A stretch of DNA of 64,000 nucleotides from Pachyseris speciosa (lineage: Eukaryota > Cnidaria > Anthozoa > Scleractinia > Pachyseridae): contig JAEMWC010000197.1 of NCBI GenBank assembly GCA_016490735.1, forward strand, positions 875,001-939,000, given 5' to 3'. Made by a program: the position numbers and the translations under genes. The notes under the pieces are model-generated. The model saw only the letters and a program-made list of their open reading frames with translations, had not been told where the DNA came from and did no database searches. This document shows, piece by piece, positions 1 through 10,700 of this stretch (the first letter of the stretch is position 1; each line of letters opens with the position of its first letter).

Positions 1-107
1 ACTCGTTCAGCCTTGCTTCAGCCCTCGTCAGCAGCGTCTGGAATAGTGTTCTCTATCCTTACAACGTCGTTTGGACATCTCCAGGATATTTTTATTTATT
101 TTATTAG

Positions 108-474
108 CTTCGCCAGAGACCTGGCAGGGACACTACTACAGCTTGCGCCAATTACTGTAGGCCCGAAACTGCAAATCCCTCCCCCATAACCACATTCTAG
201 TAGAGATAGACCACCACACCGGGGACTACGTCCCCTACTCTTGTCGAACAGTGCGTGGGTTCTTTTACGTCCCACGAATCAATTATGAAGAGTTGTGAGA
301 CGGGGCCTACGGTTTATCGTCCTTATCCGAGAAGACTAGAAAGTCTAACCATTTGCAGATGTCGTTACAAAGGCAGCACTTTCTCGTCAATTATTTAAAG
401 ACCCTGAGTGTTGGTCCGGTCGGGGTTTGAACCCGCGACCTCCCGCACGGTAGTCCGGTGCTCTACCACTGACC
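108..474 (-). repeat. tRNA-derived SINE
   Basis: On the minus strand, positions 474 to about 414 read as a tRNA-like head: an A box of the form TAGCTCAGTGGTAGAGC type (CAGTGGTAGAGCACCGG) followed by a B box GGGTTCAAACCCCGAC. The body continues leftwards and contains the segment with CTGGCAGGGACACTACTACAG at its far end. A second, headless copy of the body occurs at 3478-3665. The head-body layout is that of a tRNA-derived SINE transcribed by RNA polymerase III; family name not known to me. Confidence 0.75.
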
Positions 475-1026
475 TGCAAGACTACTTAATGCTACAGTTT
501 AACAAGAGATGAGTAAACATCAGGAGACAGGGCACAGGGGTTGGTAAGAATACTGAAGGATGTGGATGTGGACTTTGGAAAAATTGAGTTTTTCGGAAAC
601 GTGATATTAAATACATGGGAACATTAACGTTTAAACATAATGTCAAGTTCATTTTTGTTACAGTTCATAAAACATGCATGTTATGAAAAGAATACAATTT
701 TTGATAAAGGTGCATGTAAGTGCTATAATCCTATAAAGCAATACTGTCACGAGAGACTTTATTGTTTGTAACTTACTTTTCGATGCTGTTAGTTTTTAAC
801 AACTTTGGCTCAGCAAATATTAAACTGAATAATTATTGTCTAACATTTCTTGCAAAAATAAAAGACTTGGAATGTTTAATAATAGGTACGGGCCTATGGG
901 TGTGGGATGGAAGTGTCACTTTAGTCCGGCATAATTTGATCATTATACCTCCAGCCGAGCATAATTTTGAGCAAAATACCCTGCTTTCACGGGTGACGCC
1001 CGAAAGCATAATACTCTATTTTAAGA

Positions 1027-1139
1027 CCCGGCCAAACACTCGCAACATTTCAACGCAACATCTTGCAACATTGTTGCATCATGTTGTGACGATGTTGTGA
1101 AGGGACCGGCCAAACACACGCAACATTTCAACCCAACAT
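1027..1139 (-). mobile_element. MITE fragment (CCGGCCAAAC family)
   Basis: This stretch matches, in inverse orientation and almost base for base, the right 113 bp of the complete element at 40933-41390, including CCCGGCCAAAC and the AACATT/AATGTT-rich interior. It is a truncated copy; its other terminus is missing. Confidence 0.8.
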
Positions 1140-1387
1140 TTAGGAGAGACTTACCATTTGCACGTTCCATCCGGATGGAAATTTTACGTGTGAACATTCA
1201 GTGCTGCAGCTTGTTCAAACGAAAAATGGATAAATCACAAAATGTACTAGTATCAGTTGCAAAGCTCAAAAAGAACTGAAAAATTACATTGATTAAGTCG
1301 ATGGCCTATAATTACTGAAACGTTCCGAATGGAGTGGTACGTACCATTTCATTTTCCAACCAGAATTTCCGGGTTAACCGTGTAAAT

Positions 1388-1728
1388 GGTGGGTGCTTAC
1401 CATTTGTCAGAAAAATCCGGAAATTTCGGTTTCAAGTCAAATGGTAAGGTAATTTTCCGGAAAATCTTTTCGGGAATTGTGGACAACCTCCAGAGGTAGT
1501 CCTCTTTTCCCGTTCGGAACGGAATTTCGGAAAATTGCTTACCATTTGACCGAACCGTTCCGTTTCCAGGTCCTTTTGCGCCAGAACGAGTTAGTGCGCA
1601 TGACGGTACGCCTTGTAGTAATGGTAAGCTCCAGTCTCATCCGGTTGGTCAGTAAATTCGGAAAATGGCTTACCATTATTCAACGGTCATTCCATCCGGA
1701 TTTTTCTGGCAAATGGTAAGCACCCACC
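1388..1728. mobile_element. MITE immediately upstream of the GOLM-like start
   Basis: The ends form inverted repeats of about 33 bp: GGTGGGTGCTTACCATTTG at 1388 and its complement ending at 1728, each followed inward by a CAGAAAAATCCGGA-type segment with one mismatch. The 340 bp interior repeats the words ACCATTT and CCGGAA many times and has no coding capacity. A related element, with the shared end GTGCTTACCATTTG, lies at 20915-21148. Only 62 bp separate this element from the ATG of the next gene, so it must overlap or abut that gene's promoter or 5' UTR. Confidence 0.8.
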
Positions 1729-1790
1729 AATCATTTGCATTTCCGACCTGCCGCAGAGGTTCCTGGGATTGATCTTCAAGAATCCCCACG

Positions 1791-4700
1791 ATGGCGTCCA
1801 ATGGCTTAGTATTCAGAGCTGGTCGAGGCCCTTCATTCATCCTTGTAGGTCTCGTAGTCATCGTCATCATCCTGTTTTATAGTTACTGGGGTGTTTCGTC
1901 CAAGAACAATAAGCTCCTTAGAGATGTTAGTGTTCTTCAGGACCGGCTGCGCGTGTTGGCGTCTCGTAAACTCACCTCAGACAAGAAAGGTTCTGCGTTG
2001 GCAATCCAACTCACTCAACTGCAAGACGAAAAACAAAAGATCGAAAAAGTCATTGAATCTAAAGACTCGGAGATTTATAATTCACAGGATCTATTGAAAC
2101 AGAAGGAAGCTGAGCTGCAGAAACTTCAAGAGCAAGAGGTACCGTACGGTTCAAGTAACTAGAAGCAAATGAAAATCCAACCATGCATGCATGTACAGCT
2201 GTATTAATTTTAGCTTTCACGCGATGATTTGCTCCGTTATCACATAAAGTCTGTATGTATTTTAATTAGTTTTCAGTTTTCATCTTTGTGAAACGGTTTG
2301 AGCTTAAATCACTTTGCTTTGATCTCATTCAACGGTGTTAGTATCTCATTATTGCTGAAAATACTGTTCTTGTATGTTAATGTTTTCGATAAAGTTTATG
2401 ATAATTAAGCTTATTAATGCACACAGAACTTTCTTAGATTGTTTCTACAAACTTTCTTTGTGTAGCGTGGCAACTTCGCTGTCCATTGGAGCACGCACCG
2501 CACTAAATGTCTATGGCTGTAGCTCGTTTAAACGCTGTTAAAACTTTCATCTGGGCAAGTCAACGGCAAAAGCGCCGGCAAACAACAGAGACATCGAAAA
2601 TATGCATGCCAAAATATATTTAGGCTTAATTTGATATTCGATGTCTGCCTTGTTTTTCAACTATTGGTGCAAATGGGGTAGTTTACCCAAGAAGAAGCAA
2701 CCCATCAGGGGTTTCAATGGTTGAACAGGTGACTATGACAACAAAGGGGGCCGTAGAAATACAAAGAAATACAAACTGAATAGACGGTGGTAAGAGGCAT
2801 GATAGGCAGCGGTAAACCGCCGCTAACCGGCTTTTGTTGAAATTCCCTGACCCATTATGCTTTGTAATGTGCAATGTAGAATGTTAAGGCAACCTCATTA
2901 ATATGACTGCTGTTGCATGGAAATCAATGTATAACTGTGTGTTCAGGGTCTTGAGGAAATGGTTGGTTCATGCTGACAGGTGGTTTTCCTTTATAGATAC
3001 CTGTAAATAAGAAAAGGATAAGTTTGTAGAAGTTTTTGTTACTTGAAAGGTTGTTGCAATATTTAAATTAATACAGACAACAGTCTTAGAATGTACACTA
3101 AATCACATAGTCAATGGTACACATTTGAGAACACATTTACATGCTTACACAAATTCTAAAATAATGTTCTTAAAGTGTATATGACACAAATTTTTCATTA
3201 GCTTGTTCGAAAGAGCTTTCAAAATGATGAAGAACAGCGCTTATTTTATTGTGATAGCACTCTTGGTTGCCGAGTTATTCAAGATTTTGATTTATGCAAA
3301 TTAGAGGACTTGTGATGTCACAAGGTGGGTACAAAGTGAAGTAAAATCACAAAATTTGGAATATCTGTGCAAATACTAAGTCTACAGGGTTGAAATTTTG
3401 CAGGGTTGATGTGCTGCCAGAACTATACATTGTGATAGTGGTTATGATGTCACCATAGCAACATACTCGTTACCATCAGCCTTGCCAGACCCCTGGCAGG
3501 GACACTACAACAGCTTGCACCAATTACTGTCGGCCCGTAACTGCAAATCCCCCCCCCCCCCCCCCTCCCTATAACCACATTCTAGTAGAGATAGACCACC
3601 ACTCCGGGGACTATGCCCCCTACTCTTTTTGAATAGTGCGTGAGTTCTTTAACATCCCAACCAACACCTGTAACATCGACTGAGCTCAGCTGTAACAGGT
3701 GTTTCAAGATTATGGCCCCCTACTCTGATTTGAAAAGTGAGCAAAGTTTTGAACACATTCTTAATTTTATGCTAAAATTGCATTTAATGTTGTACATGTA
3801 GCATGCAGAATAAAACAACACTCTCAAATTTGGGCAGAAGTTTGTGCGAGGAATGCACTGGCATAGGCTAGGAGGGGATAGGACCCTTCAACCGAATGGG
3901 GGGATGAGGGGCCTCAACACATGGCACCATGCCAAGGGGGTGCCTCGTGCCTGTACTGCAAGGAGGTCAAAGAGACTTGTATTTAGCAACAAGGACTGCA
4001 ACAATAATTATTACAAGAACGCCAGAAAACAATAGGTTTAATGAGCAAAAACAATGGCTCTGCACATTTTACATTTTCATGCATTTCTATGCTGTCCTCT
4101 GCAAAACAACAACATGAAATGACCAAATTTTAGGTTTCCTTGAGAAAGCAAGTGCATGACAGTAAATTTTTCTTTCTTTTTTCTTACTTTAACACTGTCC
4201 ATAGTAATTTAGTTCCTGTATATTTTGCCAGCATTTTTCAAGTTAAACAAATTGAAATAATCACTTAAGAGTCCCAAAAAAGAGAAGTCACATTTTTTAA
4301 ATGATGTTTTCATTGCTGTTGCCGTCGTTATTGCTAAAGCTCCCTAATGTGTCTGAGTTTAAACAATATTGTTTAATTGAAAGTAAAACATTGGGTTAGT
4401 ATTGTACTTGAGAGTTGAGAGAAAGAGAGAGTACAGTATTCAAGAACTCAAAAGTATTTAGTTTCAAAACATAAATTTGTGATTTATTGTAGGGAGTAAT
4501 GAATGTCTTTGTAATATGCCTCTTTCTACAAAGTCTGCTGACACAATATTGCAAAGAGCTGCACAAATTGGCTTTGCAGTCTAATTTCCCTCGTAAATTG
4601 TAAATTTTTTGACAAGTAGCCTGTCAGTTAATTTTTCATAACATGCTAGACAAAAAAGTCTCAGCTTAAATGAAAAAAGCCAAAATAATTAGCCAAAAAC

Positions 4701-7700
4701 CTTACATTGCTCAGACTGAAAGGCCGAGTCAGGATTACATTCCACATTTTCTGTTGTTTGTTCATGATTGTCCTGCTCATGCATGATGGTTGAGAGCCCG
4801 CGATGCTAAATCTTTGAATATGTGAATGATCATCGCAGTTATGAACACTGCTTAAGCAGTTTAGTGGAAATAAAGCCTGAAAAAATCCAATCCCATACAA
4901 GCCTGAATTTTTTTTCAGGCTTTATTTTCACTACTGCTTAAGTAGTGTTCATAACTGCGATGATCACTCGCATATTCAATCATTAATCCGCAGGTCAAAT
5001 ATATGATTTTCATATTTTCATTCTCAGATACTAAATCTGTCCATATCATAATGTAGGGTAGTACTTGGTGTAAGGCTGCGAGAAATTAAAGCGAAGGAAC
5101 GAGTGTGAAACGTGAGGAAAATGTACAGCTGTACACATCCAATATCAAGTGAATGTTTAATACAGCCTGAGTTCAAGCTGTCTCCAGTTGTTGTATTTTG
5201 AACCCTGCAATTGTATCCTAAAGGGTTATGAGCAAGAGTCCAAGCTTAAAGGACAAATCTTTTTTTTCTTTTTTTTCATATAGAAAGTCTACCACCAGGA
5301 GTTAGAAAAGCTGAGAAGAGGAGTGAATGGATCATCCTCTCAACTCAAGATCGTGTCACGTAAGTGAACTCTTGGCTTTCATTTGTCCTGACCAAGGAGG
5401 GAATCCATAATAAATTATTCTTGTCTTTGTTCCTGTACCAATTTGAGCCAGCTTTTAAAAAAATCGTAGAATGCATTTGTGGAATATTTGATGTCCAAGG
5501 GATATTGGGTAGGGTGTGGTCAGACAGTGTTAAATAGAAGTGAAGGTCTTATTTGTAAATGAATGCGTAAGACTAAAGCCTCTTATAGGTCAGAATGATT
5601 TTAACCTAGGTCAAAATGAAATTCCTTTGTCTTCTAACCATAATTCATGATTCATCAATAACAAGAGGCTACAATTGAAGGCCTCGGAGCATAACCATCC
5701 TATATCGAATTTTGGGTTGTTTTTCGATTTTGCCTGGATTTGCCCGAACTGTTGCATGTAAACTGCAATTCGATTGAAAGAAGATGTAATGCAACTTGCA
5801 AACCACTCCCATGGAAGCTTACTTGATCACATTAATTTGTGAAGTATCCTTGTCACTCCAGCCACATCCCACAAGCTTGACGTTTTCATTGCTTGTTTTA
5901 TTGTTGGGTCCTTGAGCCTGAGCATTAGCTATGCCATGCTGATGAGGCCTAACAAGGCCGAAACAGCTGTCCATGGCTGCTAATGCTTGGGCTCAATCTT
6001 TGCTTTGGTAGATTTAAGGGGTAATGCCCGCTACCTTGTGGCCTTAGTGCCTTTTGAGTGGCTTCAGCTTACTTGATCACATTAATTTGTGAAGTATCCT
6101 TGTCACTCCAGCCACATCCCACAAGCTTGACGTTTTCATCACTCCCATGGAAGGTTGGTTTCTTGGTGTACATAAGAAAAAATGCATTTCTGGATTCTGG
6201 ATGAATCAGTCAAAAAAATACCATACAATGTGTTTCCATCGAATTGCAGTTCACATGCAGAAATTCAGACAAATCCAAGAAAAATCGAAAAACGACTCAA
6301 AATTTGACATACCTGTAGGATGGTTATGCTCCGAGGCCTTCAATTAGCCTAAACTCGGGCTTGCAAAAAACAGCATTGTATCCCTAATTTAGCACTAAAC
6401 ATTAAAGAATAGAGAGGCGTCCGTCTTTCTTACATCGGACACATTGCGCTTAGCTTGTGTTGGAGTCTATTTCTTTAGACCCCTATCAACATATAGCCCC
6501 CTAAAATTACATTATACAAACTTGCTTTACAGCTCAACCATTGTAACACTTGTAAAAAAGAAGCAAAAAAAGAGAAACGAAAAAAAAAAGGCTGTGATAT
6601 ATGCTAATAATAGATATCGAACCCAGGTTAGCTGAGTCAGAGGCAGGAACAATGACTTCTTGGCCACAGAGGTTCATCACAATGTAATATGATAAAATAG
6701 TGTATTGATTCCAAAAAAACTAAGCACACTTATTTTCGCTTCAATTGATATTTGTTTGAGAAAGAAAGCACTTATGAAACGATGTAGTTTTATTTCGCAT
6801 AAACGTTAATGGAGTCCCGGTGAAATGTGAGGAGAAAATAATCAACAGAGTGAAACTGTTTACAAATATGTCAATCCAGGGTCATTTGAAACATAAGAAA
6901 GCTGAACGTTTCTGCGGTCAGTTTCAAGTCACGCAAGTCAGAACCAATCGCTTATCATTACAAAACTAATGTCCAGAAATAGAGATTTTGTGGAAAAATA
7001 GTAAATAAACTACTTGTCAAAGTCTCAGGGGTGTATGATATCCCATACTTGAGTTATTCAACAAAATGTACTGTCTACCTCTTAATGGAGCAGACATGGG
7101 GAAACATGGCAGTCTAATTAAAAACATATGGAGGTAAGTTCGGTCATGTTAAAAGCTTTCTTCTCGCAGTTGAACTTGCAAACATTCGTATGGACACTTC
7201 TTTTAACATATTAGTTGTTCAGACTTCAAAGACACAAGGTGAATCGGTGTTTTCCGACACGTGACAACAGGCATCATTCATGGGTTCGTGTCTGTTTCTT
7301 TGCAGTGTATATCCATGGACCCCTATAAACATATATCCCTTGAAAATTACTTTACAGCTCAACCATTTATAACTTACAATAATTATAACAGTCTTGTAAA
7401 AAAAATATTTACAAAAAAATATGAAAAAAAGGAACGCAAAAAAAAAAAGAAAAAGAAAAAAAAAGCGGTACAGATGACCACTAGGCCACTGTCATTCAGA
7501 ATAGCTAATGAGGTAAAAATAGTTTATTTATTCCAAAATGACCATTATTAGTTAGCGCTTGCGCAGAAACGCCAGAAGTGAGCTTTGTGGATGAAACTCA
7601 AAGAAAAAGAAGAACGGACGGTAATTTTAGACCTGGGCGACCCGCGAGAGGCGGGAAGCCCAGTAATTATTACTGATGAATCATGAATAATTAGGGTTAG

Positions 7701-10700
7701 GAAACAAAGGAATTTCATTTTGACCTACAACATATACATGTGAGATTGCTACCTTACTGGGGGGTTCAAGTTATCAAGGTTGTGCTGTATTGATGGAAAT
7801 TTGCTTAATATACAACAGAAAAAGCTGAAAAACTAATGAAAAAGTTCAAGGATGTGAAAGCAAACCATTCTGCTCTTTTGGAGAAGATTACCAAACTAAC
7901 AGCTGAGAGGTGAGTCTGTAAAGCTCTTTTTGATTGTTTGTTCAGCTGAATGTGCATCTATTTCCTTGAATGAAGTTCTGTTATTTCAGGTAGTGTCAAG
8001 GGGCCTGTTAAAACCTACGAAGTGTTTTCAGTCCAGAGAGTGTTTTTCAAGTTTGTTTCCTTTTCCTATTTCCTATTGAAATAGCCTTCTGGGCCCGGTT
8101 GTTCAAAAGCTGATTAACCCTAATCCAAGATTAAGAATTAACCAAGGACTTTATTTCTCTATCCACAAACGTTGTTCAACGCTGATATTCTCCAGAATTT
8201 TAGATTAGAGGACGTCAATACTGAAAAGCAAAAAGCACCAAAAGAAACTTTTATCCAAAACTTAAAAACTGCAACCAAAGTTTATGCTAATCCTGGATTA
8301 AGTTAATCGGCTTTCGAACAACCGGGCCCTGAGCTACAGTAACTAAAGTACAGCTGTAGGCAGTGACCTGGTGAATTTTTTTAATAATTTGAGTGAAAAT
8401 ATGGACAAAGTACATGTAGGTGGCGGTAAGAGGTAAATTCTAACAAAGTAGGCGGCGATTTTCACAAGTTGCCAGCTTCTACTGAAACCCCTGTAATTAG
8501 TAGTAGCTTTTAGAGCAAAGTAGCCCAACGTATATTTAATCTTGTGTTTTTCTCAACTTTTTCTCATTCAGAAACAAATGTCTGTTAATGAACATTGTGC
8601 ACATGAAAAATTTATTATGTCCGAAATGTTTTTGGAGTTCTAGCCAAAGTCTAAGCTGGCCATTATGTGGATAGGATTTTTGTAGGCTTGTCACTTCCGC
8701 TGTTGTCACTAAAGATCTCAGAGGCGTGATTCTCCCAGATCATATACATGTACATTGTATTAAAGCACATGATGATCACTGGGAATGAGCACGGCACAGT
8801 TTTAAATATTTATATTAAACCACTACCAAGTCACTGCTATCTTTTCCCCAACAATTGAACATGCCATTACGTTATAACAACGTCTTGATGTTGTTGGTTG
8901 ATGGGAGATTCATTGTAATCTATTTTGGCGATTTTAGTAAGCCACTGACTCAACGCTTGGCAATCACAAAGCCACAGTACATTGTATTCTACTAATTTGA
9001 CTGTGTGCTACTTCCATTATATTTGTTATTAAAGTGACAAAATTCTTGTTCTTTTCGAACATGAGATATTTCACCATCTTAGTGTTTATTCTAGAAAGTA
9101 TAAAAATGGAACTAAAGTCATTTACGTGACTGGTCCAAATGTATGGCAATTTATTATAATTAGTACAAAATAAAGGAAAATAAACATTGAACCAAGGATA
9201 GAATTGAACCACAACATAATAATGCAATCCAGTTCTCCAACCCTGTTCCTCTGAACTACTCAGATTTTGAGAATTCTCTTTTCGTCCATGCTAGAACCCA
9301 GAATACGTACATTGTGTACTGTACATCTGTATGTGCATGTTGCTCTGAGTGTTGTCAAGTTCAAGGAATTAATTTGTTTTCATTGTCAGAGTACTAAAGT
9401 GGTGACATCACAAAAACTAAATTTGTGAAATTATGGGATTTGTTTGGATATCCAGAAAGAACACTATAAAGAAGGCCTACTTGCCAAAAATCAGCATTTT
9501 CTTACAGTTTGAGAGCAAGATATTAGCACCGTTATGCTCTGCTGACTCCATACAAATCCTTCTAAATTTTACTTAGTTCATAACATTATGAACTGAGTCA
9601 AATTTAGAATGATTTGTATGGAGTCAGCGGAGCGTAACGGTGCTAATATCTCAAAGCCAATTTGCCTTTAATTGCTGATTTTTAGCAAGTTAGCATTTTT
9701 CATCTTGTTGTTCTGAAAATCTCAACGTACAAATCCCATAATTTCAAAAATTCTTATATTTGTGACGTCACACTTTAGCACTCTATTGTGATACTTTTTA
9801 ACAGGGAAATCTGCCAAGAAGATTTGCAAAAGATGAGGGAAGAACTTGAAGATGCAAAGAAGGCTCAAGGTATAATTATGTACATGTTATATCTTAGTAC
9901 TGATTTAATTATGTTTTCCTCCACAAACAGGTTCCTCCATAATAAGCTTAAAAGTCAACAAAATTAATCTTCCTGGCTGGACTTATTGCAATCCATTATG
10001 AAAACAAAACAACAACAACAACAAAAGAAAAAACAAAACAAAAAAAAGGTTCATCCTTTTATTCTAATAATTTTTTTTATTGTATGTTCTCTGCACCAGC
10101 CTGTTAAGAGGCTATCAAAGCCACTAACAGGCTATCCAAGGGATCACTTCACCCCATTATTTTCTTGTAACCACTTCCTCGACATCTACAGTAACTAAAA
10201 ATGGTGCATGAGCTGACAATGAGAGAAATGAAGTTTGAGAGGTCAATTTTTCAAGAAATCAAACCAATGAATGGCTTTAAAGTTCTTGAAATTGTTGCTA
10301 CATGTATGTCAACTTTTTGAACAAATCTACATGTGCATGTATCTGTTGCATTGGGAAATGGATTACATTGGGAATTGGAACATTTTATGCTGGCAAGGGC
10401 TAATTACAGTTTATCTTGCAGGATTCTGTTCCACAGATTCCACCTTAACTTTTCTTGTGCTGCAGAGTATTTGTTTGTAGTAGCCAGGGCTGTAGTTAAT
10501 ATGAGGGGAACCAATGCACTTGCCTCGGTAAAAATTTGGAGTCTACATTATATTGTTTCCTTCCTTGTGTGTGTCTTACGAAAAATATAAAGGTTTGGTA
10601 ATACGGGCAACAAATTTGTGCAACGTTCGACGCAAAATTATTGCGATACAAGTTAGAGCGATGTTGGCCATTTTACCACTTGTGCACCACTCCCCGATTT

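Larger units (their letters stand above)
2139..5283 (+). other. Intron 1 of the GOLM-like gene
   Basis: Donor GTACCG at 2139 and acceptor TTTTTTTCATATAG ending at 5283. It contains the headless SINE copy at 3478-3665 and the head-to-head SINE tails at 4808-5030. The other 2.7 kb is AT-rich with no recognisable coding or RNA feature. Confidence 0.8.
5675..6345. repeat. Inverted repeat arms around the ribozyme element
   Basis: Positions 5675-5774 and 6237-6345 are inverted copies of about 100 bp (TTGAAGGCCTCGGAGCATAA at the left outer end, complement at the right outer end). The present spacer includes the 322 bp insertion described separately; without it the spacer would be roughly 140 bp. 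Confidence 0.7.
5607..7727. mobile_element. 2.1 kb inverted-repeat element in intron 2
   Basis: TAGGTCAAAATGAAATTCCTTTGT at the left (5607-5656) is matched by its complement at the right (7675-7727) over about 50 bp with a few mismatches. The interior has no intact transposase. It includes the hairpin arms at 5675-6345, a retrozyme-like insertion, and two diverged copies (6460-6560 and 7285-7375) of one internal segment containing TTTACAGCTCAACCATT. This looks like a non-autonomous DNA element with later insertions. Confidence 0.6.

Noticed and set aside
7261..7551. 96 aa ORF with poly-lysine run
   Set aside because: Produced by an A-rich tract inside a transposon; no domain.
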